Part shown: in pieces, positions 43,713 through 50,996 of the stretch | How positions within the stretch are numbered: position 1 is the stretch's first letter | How the letters are laid out: each line of letters starts with the position of its first letter | From: Hominisplanchenecus faecis | GTDB taxonomy: Bacteria > Bacillota > Clostridia > Lachnospirales > Lachnospiraceae | Length of the DNA: 50,996 bases | Assembly (NCBI RefSeq): GCF_020687205.1 | Contig: NZ_JAJEQE010000018.1 | Location: forward strand, 1 to 50,996 | Direction of reading: 5' to 3' | Translations under genes and position numbers: made by a program | Notes under the pieces: model-generated | What the model was told of the DNA's origin: nothing | Databases searched by the model: none | Seen by the model: only the letters and a program-made list of their open reading frames with translations

Positions 43713-44891
43713 GTGAAAAAAATGAAAAAAATTGCAACATTATTGCCGGCACTGATTATAGTGTTAGCAATAGCTTCCTGCGGACACAAAAATGAGCAGC
43801 AACCTATTCACAAGATCGGTGTTATCGTTTATGATCTGAAGGATGAACAGGTACAGGCCTTCCGTCAGTATATGGAAGGTTATCTTGGGAAAAATTTTTC
43901 AGATGTGGACTTCCTGTATTCTGCGGGGATAACTACAGAAGAAGAGGAGATGGAGTTCCTGAAGGATGCCATTGAGGAAGGTGTGGAAGGAATTATCGCA
44001 TTTAACAGCTTTGATCTGGAAAAGGAAGTAGAACTTTGTGCATCCGGCGGAGTGTATTATCTCCGTCCGTCCAGTACCACAGATCCGGAAGATTTTGACA
44101 AGGTTGCTGACAATCCATATTTCCTGGGATATTTCGGACCGGGGAACGAGATGGAGTATCAGGCAGGATATGATATGGCCGCTTATTTTGCGGAAGAGAA
44201 AATTTCTGACAGCTACTTTATCTTAAGCGGAGGGGCAGGCAGCAATGTCATGCACGAACAGCGTACAGAAGGTATGCTTGATGCCCTGCAGAAAGCATAC
44301 GGCGTACAGTTTGACCAGAGCAGCACAGAGCTTGCGTCTGCTTCCGAACCGGTCAGCATGGAGGCCGGAGCTTTGAAAGTAACGGTATTTCCGGGTTACA
44401 TCGGCGTGACGGATGTGGGAGAGAAGGCAGTTGCAGCGTTTGAAAAAGACCCGGCAGGTGTGGTCATGAGTACGATTCCGGTGCAGACCATTGCAGACTC
44501 TCTGAAAGATGCCAGTCTTGGAACGATTGACTGTTATACGCAGGCCAATGGAAGACTCTTTAAAAACGGCAATCTGAAGTATCTGTGCGGTAAATATGAG
44601 TCTATCATCGGACCGGCATTTGCAGCCATGTACAATGCAGTGACAGGATACAGTGAGGATTTCCGGGAGGATGGAAAGGCTTTTACGATTCAGCAGGGAT
44701 TCTGGGTTTCTACCAGTTATCAGGATTTTCAGAAAAAATATGAACTGTCTTCCGGCATTACCTTAAATGCTTACAGCTATGAAGACCTTCTGGAAGTGTG
44801 CAAAGCACATAATTCGAATGCAACTTTAGATGATTTGAAAAAACTTGCAGGTGCGTGGGATTTTGATTCTGCGGTACAGAGAAGGAAATAG
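43713..44891 (+). CDS. Second lipoprotein of the operon, periplasmic-binding type I-like
   Basis: 392 residues from GTG 43713 (AAGGAGG 10 bases upstream; the ATG 9 bases later is an alternative). Lipoprotein signal IASCGHK, cysteine about residue 23. The mature part begins KIGVIVYDLKDEQVQAFRQYMEGYL, then GVEGIIAFNSF and GAGSNVMHEQRTEGMLDALQKAYG, which resembles the two-lobed sugar/ligand-binding fold rather than the family 5 fold of the first gene. Such a second binding protein of a different fold is unusual in an Opp/Nik operon. Ligand unknown. It lies 2 bases after the ATPase gene and 2 before the MATE gene. Confidence 0.7.
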   Translation: MKKMKKIATLLPALIIVLAIASCGHKNEQQPIHKIGVIVYDLKDEQVQAFRQYMEGYLGKNFSDVDFLYSAGITTEEEEMEFLKDAIEEGVEGIIAFNSFDLEKEVELCASGGVYYLRPSSTTDPEDFDKVADNPYFLGYFGPGNEMEYQAGYDMAAYFAEEKISDSYFILSGGAGSNVMHEQRTEGMLDALQKAYGVQFDQSSTELASASEPVSMEAGALKVTVFPGYIGVTDVGEKAVAAFEKDPAGVVMSTIPVQTIADSLKDASLGTIDCYTQANGRLFKNGNLKYLCGKYESIIGPAFAAMYNAVTGYSEDFREDGKAFTIQQGFWVSTSYQDFQKKYELSSGITLNAYSYEDLLEVCKAHNSNATLDDLKKLAGAWDFDSAVQRRK

Positions 44892-44893
44892 AT

Positions 44894-46240
44894 ATGAAGG
44901 AACATACACTCACGAAAGGCAGCGTTGGAAAAGGTATTTTGCTGTTCGTACTGCCTATTATTGTGGGCAGTCTGATCCAGCAGCTTTATGTGACCATTGA
45001 TGCAGTGGTGGTTGGACAGTTTACAGGAAAACTGGGACTGGCAGCGATCGATTCCGTGCATACGCTATTTAAATTTCCATTGAATTTCATGAATGGTCTG
45101 GCTTCCGGTGCGACAATCATCATTTCCGGACATTGCGGTTCCAAAGATGAGAAGCAGATGCACTGCTCCATCCGTACGGCCTGCACGGTGGCAGTGATCC
45201 TTGGTGTGATCTGCTCTGTTGGCGGCGTTCTTCTGACTCCGTGGATGTTAAACGTTATGTCCGTGCCGGAGACGGTTTATGGCAGAGCTTTTGCGTATAC
45301 CTGCATTTATTTTGGCGGTATCTGGTCCATGGTACTTTATAATATGGCAGCCGGAATCCTGCGTGCATACGGAGATTCCAAACGTCCGCTGTATGTGTTG
45401 ATCTGCTGTGCGGTTATCAACATTGTGGGAGATCTTCTGCTGGTGGGTGTGCTGCATCTGGGAGTGGCCGGTGCAGCTCTGGCAACGGTATTCTCACAGA
45501 TTGTCAGCGTGGTACTTACGTTTTATATGCTCCGGAAAACGCTTCATATCAGCAAAGAAGAAAAGCCACTCTGGTGGCCGCATTTCTGTGCAGAGCATAT
45601 GAGCCAGATGATCAGACTGGGATTTCCGCTGGCACTGCAGTCTATGCTGTTTCCGATTGCGAACAGTATTGTGCAGGCCGGTGTCAACACGATGGGTACA
45701 GATCAGATTGCAGCCTGGGGAATTTGTGATAAAATGAATATGTTGATCTGGCTTATATCTGATTCCATGGGCCCGGCACTGACCACCTTTGTGGCACAGA
45801 ACCTGGGAGCCAGAAATCCGGAGCGGATCCGAAAAGGAGTCAGGGCAGGAACAGCCATGTCTGCCGGTGCCGTAATACTGATCAGTGTGGGACTGTTTTT
45901 CTTTGCACAGATGCTGACACCTTTGTTTGTATCTTCTCAGGATGCAGCATCCCTTTCAGAACTGGTTGGAACTTACAGCCGGATGATGGCACCGTTCTTC
46001 TGTTTCTATGCCCTTGCAGAAGCATTTTCCGGTGCCTGCTGCGGCACGGGAGATACGATACGGCCTATGATCACCACGCTGCTGGCCATCTGCCTGCTGC
46101 GAGTGCTTGGTATCCTGCTGGTACTTCCGGTCTATGGAACGATGGAATGTATTGTTATGATTTATATTGCTTCATGGATTGCGGCAGGAGTTTCTTTTCT
46201 GCTGCTCTGGCACCGGGATGCGGCACATATTTCGAGATAA
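44894..46240 (+). CDS. MATE family transporter in the B12-controlled operon
   Basis: 448 residues, twelve membrane segments; LFVLPIIVGSLIQQLYVTIDAVVVGQF and GILRAYGDSKRPLYVLICCAVINIVGDLLLV are classic MATE motifs. It starts 2 bases after the lipoprotein stop, so it shares the transcript with the ABC importer. MATE proteins usually export; one downstream of a cobalamin riboswitch suggests it moves a corrinoid-pathway compound, or protects against a by-product of uptake. Only distantly like the MATE at 5114-6466. Confidence 0.92.
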   Translation: MKEHTLTKGSVGKGILLFVLPIIVGSLIQQLYVTIDAVVVGQFTGKLGLAAIDSVHTLFKFPLNFMNGLASGATIIISGHCGSKDEKQMHCSIRTACTVAVILGVICSVGGVLLTPWMLNVMSVPETVYGRAFAYTCIYFGGIWSMVLYNMAAGILRAYGDSKRPLYVLICCAVINIVGDLLLVGVLHLGVAGAALATVFSQIVSVVLTFYMLRKTLHISKEEKPLWWPHFCAEHMSQMIRLGFPLALQSMLFPIANSIVQAGVNTMGTDQIAAWGICDKMNMLIWLISDSMGPALTTFVAQNLGARNPERIRKGVRAGTAMSAGAVILISVGLFFFAQMLTPLFVSSQDAASLSELVGTYSRMMAPFFCFYALAEAFSGACCGTGDTIRPMITTLLAICLLRVLGILLVLPVYGTMECIVMIYIASWIAAGVSFLLLWHRDAAHISR

Positions 46241-46266
46241 CAGAATGACGGAAAGGTGGGGAAATT

Positions 46267-47175
46267 ATGGATCTGAAACAGCTGCAGTATTTTGTGGTCA
46301 GTGTGGAGAGCGGAAGTTTTAAGAAAGCAGCAGAGATGCTGTATACCACACAGCCGCATATCAGTAAATCCATCAAAAATCTGGAAACAGAACTGAACGT
46401 GCAGCTTCTGGAACGAAAAGCACGTGGTGTGGAAGTGACAGAGTCCGGTAAAAAGATTTATGAATATGCCTGCAATATGCTGGTGGATGCGTCCAGAATT
46501 CATGCAGCAGTGGAAGAAGACGAGAAAGTGCTGCGTGTGATTTCTGCCGCAGGTGACCGGTTTGCAACACTTTTTGGTGCCTACTGTGAAGGCAGAGCAG
46601 AGAAAAATCTGAAAGTCTGGTATCGGGACAGTACAGTGGAAGAAATTTTCCCGTCGCTGCATCATCGTACGTTCGACATAGGATTTTTCTATGCAGATCA
46701 GAGACAGATGATCGCCTATCTTCAGATGATCAAACGAAAACATTTGGAATTCACAGCTCTTGGCCAGACGGAACCCATTCTCTATGTAGGACCACAAAAT
46801 CCGCTTTACGGTGCAGAAAGTGTGGCTGAGCGGGAGTTGAAATCTCTGAAATATGTGCAGATCCAGGACTTTTACAACAGACCTGAGATGCATCTGATGG
46901 AAGGCGGAATGGATTATCTTGATTATCAGAACCAGAGGCAGGTGATGGTGACCAATAACCGCAGTCTTCTGACACAGATCATTTTGACGACATCCCTTGC
47001 CAATATCAGCAGTGCACGCTTCCCGGATATTCTGACCGGATCGAAAGATATCCATGCAATCCCTATCCGAGGCATGAAAAACAGAATGACGTTTGCTTAT
47101 GTAAAACGACTTCATGGCGATCTGCCGGAAGAAGCAAAACAGTTTGTGGAGTATGTGAAAGCACATATTATTTAG
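46267..47175 (+). CDS. LysR family transcriptional regulator
   Basis: 302 residues. N-terminal winged helix-turn-helix (LKQLQYFVVSVESGSFKKAAEMLYTTQPHISKSIKNLE), then a LysR substrate-binding domain. GGAAAGGTGG precedes ATG. It lies 26 bases after the MATE gene with no terminator between them, and a terminator follows, so it is probably co-transcribed and under the same riboswitch. The co-inducer is unknown. Confidence 0.92.
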   Translation: MDLKQLQYFVVSVESGSFKKAAEMLYTTQPHISKSIKNLETELNVQLLERKARGVEVTESGKKIYEYACNMLVDASRIHAAVEEDEKVLRVISAAGDRFATLFGAYCEGRAEKNLKVWYRDSTVEEIFPSLHHRTFDIGFFYADQRQMIAYLQMIKRKHLEFTALGQTEPILYVGPQNPLYGAESVAERELKSLKYVQIQDFYNRPEMHLMEGGMDYLDYQNQRQVMVTNNRSLLTQIILTTSLANISSARFPDILTGSKDIHAIPIRGMKNRMTFAYVKRLHGDLPEEAKQFVEYVKAHII

Positions 47176-47180
47176 AAGGA

Positions 47181-47209
47181 AGAAGCTATCATACGGTAGC
47201 TTCTTTTTT
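47181..47209 (+). terminator. Terminator at the end of the B12-controlled operon
   Basis: AGAAGCTA (47181-47188) pairs with TAGCTTCT (47197-47204) around an 8-base loop, followed by TTTTT. It lies just after the LysR stop codon. Confidence 0.9.
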
Positions 47210-47244
47210 GATGTGATGGGATCATAAAATTGGCAAGGTGAGAG

Positions 47245-47925
47245 GTGCTGTCTGGTTGTTCGGTTATTCTAAATGTGATTGATTTAAGGAATAGAAAAGC
47301 GGCATGTAAAGGAAATGACGAACAAACGTTTACTTTTGCTGATGCGTATGGTAAAATAAAAAAACATAGAAAAAGATACGTTTCATATACAAAAGATGGA
47401 GAGGATAATAGAGTGCTGAAAATAGGAAGAGTTTACAGAATGCCAAGGCCGCCGCAGCAGGACTCGCCACAAGTTGATGGGCTTGATAATTTTTATTATG
47501 AATCGAGAACACCGGGGATTGGATTTCAGTTTCAAAAGGGGATTCACAATGTTCAGAGTATTACGGGTCCGAATGGTGAGTCTCGCTGCCCGCTGATTAT
47601 TATCTCCAGTACGCCAAGAAAGGCGGAAAGTGAAGAAACACCATGGTATGATCGCTATGACTCTGAGCATGGATATGTAAAATATTATGGTGATAATAAA
47701 CCAAATAAAGGACGACCAGAAAATGCACCAGGGAATAAAATAATACATGATAAAGTATATACGACGTATACTGTATTTGATGCAGCTGGAAATAGATATG
47801 TACAGATAGATACATATGGAAAAATTGATCGTGAAAATCCAGAAAAGATAAGTCAATCGATTCAGTTTGATAAACAGACAGCAGAATTTTTTGTAGATCT
47901 GCTGAAAAAAGAATTTGATATTTGA
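47245..47925 (+). pseudogene. Truncated AspBHI-like restriction endonuclease (N-terminal domain only)
   Basis: 226 residues in the longest reading; the likely true start may be later because the first ~60 residues look unrelated. ISSTPRKAESEETPWYDRYDSEHGYVKYYGDNKP and the following PGNKI match the N-terminal recognition domain of AspBHI/MspJI-type modification-dependent restriction enzymes. Those are near 390 residues with a C-terminal PD-(D/E)XK nuclease; here the frame ends at FVDLLKKEFDI. Directly after, another frame reads DEQQIFGLLGILQEKGNRYRLQRIEERIS to a stop, which may be the shifted continuation or the tail of another gene. Lower GC than the flanking operon, suggesting transfer. Confidence 0.6.
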
Positions 47926-48134
47926 TGAGCAGCAGATATTCGGATTATTGGGGATTCTTCAAGAGAAGGGAAATAGATACAGATTGCAAAGGATAGAAGA
48001 AAGGATTTCATGGAAAGGGTGATGAAGGATGATAACACAGAAGGAAATGGCTGAATTATAAAAGAAAGCTAATGATTCGAAAATCTGCCAGATTATTTGG
48101 CGGTTACATTTCATAGGTATGTGGTGAAATAATC
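47926..48134 (+). other. Decayed coding remnants
   Basis: Two short broken frames: one ends at about 48023 (ILQEKGNRYRLQRIEERIS), the other starts at ATG 48029 as MITQKEMAEL then stops; with one extra base it would continue YKKANDSKICQIIW. No intact gene is seen. Confidence 0.45.
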
Positions 48135-48170
48135 AAAAAAACAATCACAAAATTTTGCGATTGTTTTTTT
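48135..48170. terminator. Bidirectional terminator
   Basis: Near-perfect 18-bp arms: AAAAAAACAATCACAAAA and TTTTGCGATTGTTTTTTT, one mismatch, almost no loop. The T-run of one strand is the A-run of the other. Confidence 0.88.
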
Positions 48171-48189
48171 GACTGTTTCTGGGTATAAT
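48161..48189 (+). promoter_or_regulatory. Promoter of the AlbA_2/ATPase gene
   Basis: TTGTTT (48161-48166), a 17-base spacer, TATAAT (48184-48189), overlapping the right arm of the upstream terminator. The start codon is 33 bases downstream. Confidence 0.55.
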
Positions 48190-48221
48190 ATAATCAAAAA
48201 ATTGAAAAGGATGTGCTCAAT

Positions 48222-49475
48222 ATGCGTGAAACAAGAATAGTAGAATTCAAGGAAACGATTACGAATACTTTTTTAAAAACAGTCAGTGCCTTTTCAAATT
48301 ACGATGGCGGAACAATCTTTTTTGGAATTGATGATAATGGAGATATCAAAGGATTGCTGGATGTGAAGCAGGCCTGCCTTGACATTGAAAATAAAATCAA
48401 TGACAGTATTTCACCTCAACCAAACTATATGCTTGAAATCCAGAACAATGATCAGATAATAAAACTGACGATAAAAAGTGGACTCCAGAAACCGTATTTA
48501 TATAAATCGAAAGCATACAAACGAAATGATACTGCAACGATAGAGGTAGATACACTGGAATTTTCAAGGCTTATTTTAGAGGGAAAAAATATCAGATTTG
48601 AGGAATTAACGTGTAAAGATCAAGCATTGTCCTTTGAAGTTTTGCATTGCAAATTAAAAGAAATGATTCAGCTTGAAACTTTTAATCAGGATACATTAAA
48701 AACATTGAATTTATATGACAACATAAATGGTTATAATAATACAGCAGGTCTTTTGGCAGATAAAAATCATTTTCCGGGAATTGATATTGTTAAATTTGGA
48801 GAAAGTATCAGTATCATTCAGAGAAGAATAACATTTGAAAACATCTCCGTATTAGAAGTATACAAAAAGGCAATCTCTGTATTCCGGGAGTATTATCAGT
48901 ACGAAGTGATACAAAGTGCTGATAGGAAGAAAGTGGAAAAAATACCGGAAGCTGCATTCAGAGAAGCGATTGCAAATGCGTTGATTCACAGGGCATGGGA
49001 CGTGGCATCGCAGATCAGAGTTTCTATGTTTGATGACAGAATTGAAATCGTATCTCCAGGAGGACTTCCATCAGGAATAACAGAGGAGGAATATTTGTCT
49101 GGGAAACTTTCAATTTTGAGAAACAGAAATCTTGCAAACGTATTTTACAGATTGGGTTTTGTAGAAATATTCGGAACAGGAATTATAAGAATAAAACAAC
49201 TTTATGAAAAAGCTTTGGTCAAACCAGGTTTTGAAGTATCTGAGAACGCAATAAAGATTGTGCTTCCTATATTTGAAGATAATGTTGATTTAACTGAAGA
49301 CGAAAAAATTGTTTACCAAATTTTAAGTGAGACTATGTTAAAACCAATAAGCGAAATTGCACCATATGTACCGTTTGGCAAATCAAAGACAACACAGTTG
49401 CTGAAAAATATGATAAAAAGAGGTTTAGTAGTTGTTGAAGGGAAAGGAAGAGGTACTAAATATATAATTAAATAA
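48222..49475 (+). CDS. AlbA_2 (Schlafen-like) domain and GHKL-ATPase regulator
   Basis: 417 residues from ATG 48222 (AAAAGGA site at the right distance; a GTG at 48213 is too close). N-terminal AlbA_2 domain: RIVEFKETITNTFLKTVSAFSNYDGGTIFFGIDDNGDIKG and AYKRNDTAT. The middle carries a truncated GHKL ATPase-like part: PEAAFREAIANALIHRAWD, DDRIEIVSPGGLPSGI, RNRNLANVFYRLGFVEIFGTGI. The C-terminal ~60 residues form a winged-helix (PFGKSKTTQLLKNMIKRGLV). The family is usually annotated as a putative DNA-binding or transcriptional regulator and is common in accessory regions. It stands alone between terminator and gap. Confidence 0.85.
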   Translation: MRETRIVEFKETITNTFLKTVSAFSNYDGGTIFFGIDDNGDIKGLLDVKQACLDIENKINDSISPQPNYMLEIQNNDQIIKLTIKSGLQKPYLYKSKAYKRNDTATIEVDTLEFSRLILEGKNIRFEELTCKDQALSFEVLHCKLKEMIQLETFNQDTLKTLNLYDNINGYNNTAGLLADKNHFPGIDIVKFGESISIIQRRITFENISVLEVYKKAISVFREYYQYEVIQSADRKKVEKIPEAAFREAIANALIHRAWDVASQIRVSMFDDRIEIVSPGGLPSGITEEEYLSGKLSILRNRNLANVFYRLGFVEIFGTGIIRIKQLYEKALVKPGFEVSENAIKIVLPIFEDNVDLTEDEKIVYQILSETMLKPISEIAPYVPFGKSKTTQLLKNMIKRGLVVVEGKGRGTKYIIK

Positions 49476-49514
49476 AAAATCTATTTATTGCTCCTTTATT
49501 ATGATATCGAGGAT

Positions 49515-49614
49515 TGAAAGAATGGAATAATGAAAAAGGGTATCTGACTGATACTTGCTTGACAGCACAAGATAGATATAAAGCATACCTGGATTATTTT
49601 AGAATTGCATATTA
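49515..49614 (+). pseudogene. C-terminal scrap of an unidentified gene
   Basis: A short open stretch reads LKEWNNEKGYLTDTCLTAQDRYKAYLDYFRIAY to a TAA at 49612-49614. Its composition looks like real protein, but nothing upstream continues it and the family is not recognised. Confidence 0.35.
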
Positions 49615-49660
49615 AGAGAAAAAATAATGATAAGAATTATGCGAAAGCGAGGCGATGAGT

Positions 49661-50516
49661 ATGTTAATGAATACGGCTGAGTATCTTTCCATTATCGAAA
49701 ATATCAAGAGCGAAATTACTGCGGCACAATACCGTGCAGCTGTTCATGTAAATGCAGACATGCTGCTTCTTTATTATGATATTGGTTGCGTAATCAATGA
49801 ACATAAATCATGGGGAAACAAGTTTATTGATAACCTTGCAGCAGATATTCGGATCGCTTTTCCAGAAAGCAAAGGTTATTCTGTTCGTAATTTGAAGTAT
49901 ATGGCAAAATTCGCTGAGACTTATTCAGACCGAGAATTTGTGCAACAGGTTGTTGCACAAATTCCGTGGGGTCACAAATTTTGAGCACCGTTTACCGTCT
50001 CAGCAAAGTGAACTTGCGGTGCAGACCATGAAAGACCCATATGTCTTTGATTTTATTCCTTTCCGGGAAGATATGCTTGAACGGGATATTGAGCAGGCAC
50101 TGGTTCGGGATGTCACAAAGCTTCTTCTGGAGCTTGGAACGGGATTTGCATTTTTGGGTAATCAGTATCACCTGAATGTAGGCGGGGATGATTTTTACAT
50201 TGATTTGTTATTCTATAACTTGAATCTTCGCTGTTATGTGGTTATTGAATTGAAAACCGGTGACTTCAAGCCGGAATATGCCGGTCAGCTAAATTTTTAT
50301 CTGTCAGCGGTGGATGGCATTTTGAAAAAAGAGCAGGACAATCCGTCCATTGGCTTGCTTCTGTGCAAAAGCAAGAATAATGTGGTTGCAGAATATTCGC
50401 TCAAGGATATTTCAAAGCCGATTGGTGTGAGTGAATATAAAATAACCAGCAGTCTGCCGGATGATCTGGAAAAGCAACTGCCATCTGTTGAGGATATTCA
50501 GAAACGGATTAAGTAA
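49661..50516 (+). pseudogene. DUF1016 (YhcG-type PDDEXK nuclease) gene with internal deletion
   Basis: The first frame (to 49984) encodes the DUF1016 N-terminal domain: NTAEYLSIIENIKSEI, LLLYYDIGCVINEHK, ending FVQQVVAQIPWGHKF. A second frame takes up at about 49978 with NFEHRLPSQQSELAVQTMKDPYVFDFI and runs to 50516 through the nuclease core FLGNQYHLNVGGDDFYIDLLFYN and YVVIELKTGDFKPEYAGQL. The roughly 50 residues that normally link WGHN to NFEH are missing and the frame shifts at the join. The C-terminal nuclease half (from ATG 49938 or an internal site) could still be made; the full protein could not. ATG 49661 is taken as start because GAGG lies 8 bases before it. Confidence 0.8.
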
Positions 50517-50719
50517 ATCTGATTTCAAAATTGAAAATAAGGATGCCGAGAGTTTAGTTTGGCGGATAATGAATTTTTACCAACGTATCTTGGGTATTTC
50601 TTTGTTTCGTTATAGAGACAGTAGACTTTGATTCATTATCAAGAGCTGATTTCTCAAAAATTGATTTTTTGTTTGCAATAAATGAATCAACGATATATTT
50701 TCAAAATGTGAGTAAATAA
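50517..50719. other. Gene-free AT-rich stretch
   Basis: Nothing convincing is seen; one short open segment (about 50544-50626) has no recognisable similarity. Confidence 0.4.
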
Positions 50720-50830
50720 AAATTGGTTTCAAAGAAAAAGATCGGAAGGTTTGGTGAGGGCTTTCAGTATCAGAGTAATTGTGAGGAAAATATCCGCCGT
50801 TATATTGAACATCAGAGCAAGTTGTATTAA
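50720..50830 (+). pseudogene. Possible 3' end of an IS200/IS605 TnpA gene
   Basis: An open stretch reads KKKIGRFGEGFQYQ then NCEENIRRYIEHQSKLY and stops at 50830. The pattern F-x-x-x-(Y/F)...EE-x-I-(R/K)-x-YI-x-x-Q is that of the TnpA C-terminal helix. The catalytic Tyr and HUH parts are absent. It lies 55 bases before the tnpB start in the same direction. Confidence 0.4.
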
Positions 50831-50885
50831 TTTAAAGCGGACTGTAAATACCGATCCGTGTTACTGTCTGAGGGGAGGAAGAGGG

Positions 50886-50996
50886 ATGCTGCTGTCACAC
50901 AGAACATCTGTAAAAATCGGGCCGGAATATTCCAATATCATAGGGCATATGTGTTATGCAGCTTCCAAACTCTGGAATATCTGCAACTATGAACGG
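50886..50996 (+). CDS. tnpB: IS200/IS605 family TnpB (partial, runs off the window)
   Basis: 37 residues from ATG 50886 with a GGGGAGGAAGAGGG site just upstream. LLSHRTSVKIGP followed by ASKLWNICNYER matches the TnpB/OrfB N-terminus. TnpB is an RNA-guided nuclease of the transposon; its catalytic domain and the guide RNA lie beyond the right edge. Confidence 0.8.
   Translation, partial: MLLSHRTSVKIGPEYSNIIGHMCYAASKLWNICNYER

Noticed and set aside
47383-47856. A long minus-strand frame rich in Ile, Tyr and Phe over the AspBHI-like remnant
   Set aside because: It mirrors the plus-strand restriction-domain frame, has no ribosome site, and its composition is that of an antisense shadow.

Overview
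The window looks like a chromosomal segment of a low-to-mid GC anaerobic Firmicute of the Lachnospiraceae type (a gut clostridium). The reasons are the AGGAGG-type ribosome binding sites, frequent TTG starts, a Gram-positive type IV pilus locus, secreted Ig-like/Fn3 proteins, meso-diaminopimelate dehydrogenase, and an 'orphan' selD / selenium-dependent molybdenum hydroxylase cluster. This assignment is by gene content only; there is no rRNA in the window.

Layout. 1-5056: type IV pilus genes (a PilM-PilN fusion, PilO-like, PilB, PilT). 5114-6466 (-): a MATE exporter. 6467-8129: AT-rich DNA with an Rpn-type nuclease gene and the remnant of a YczE-like membrane gene. 8130-13161: two large secreted proteins, one with Ig-like and haem/haemoglobin-interacting-type repeats, the other with an InlB-type repeat and an Fn3-like tail. 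13232-31604: a continuous 19-gene set from one good sigma-A promoter to a strong hairpin. It encodes a purine permease, molybdenum cofactor synthesis (MoaA, MoaC, Mog, MoeA-like, MOSC), molybdate uptake (ModABC), the selenium branch (YqeB, YqeC, a class V desulfurase-like enzyme, SelD, YedF, a DUF3343 protein), a three-subunit xanthine dehydrogenase-type hydroxylase and a MocA-type nucleotidyltransferase. Together this is a self-contained factory for a selenium-dependent molybdenum hydroxylase, probably acting on purines.

31643-32629 (-): meso-DAP dehydrogenase. 32782-34803: a cluster of broken genes (TIR/ThuA-like, glycerophosphodiesterase, CinA) joined end to end. 34800-37563: a distant HipA-like protein, a GIY-YIG protein and a metallophosphoesterase. 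37648-37846: a methyltransferase remnant. 38112-47210: a cobalamin riboswitch with its terminator, then an unbroken eight-gene operon: an Opp/Nik-type ABC importer (five genes), a second lipoprotein of periplasmic-binding type, a MATE exporter and a LysR regulator. This B12-controlled operon is the best candidate for an undescribed system. 47245-50996: lower-GC accessory DNA with a truncated AspBHI-like restriction gene, an AlbA_2/ATPase-type regulator, a DUF1016 nuclease gene with an internal deletion, and the start of an IS200/IS605 TnpB.

Two interspersed repeat families are visible. One is a multi-hairpin element (5071-5102, 15425-15513, 27061-27100) whose fullest copy forms the 3' end of yqeC. 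The other is a short motif preceding a hairpin (6579-6603, 11407-11457). All functional assignments come from reading the sequence; no database search was run.
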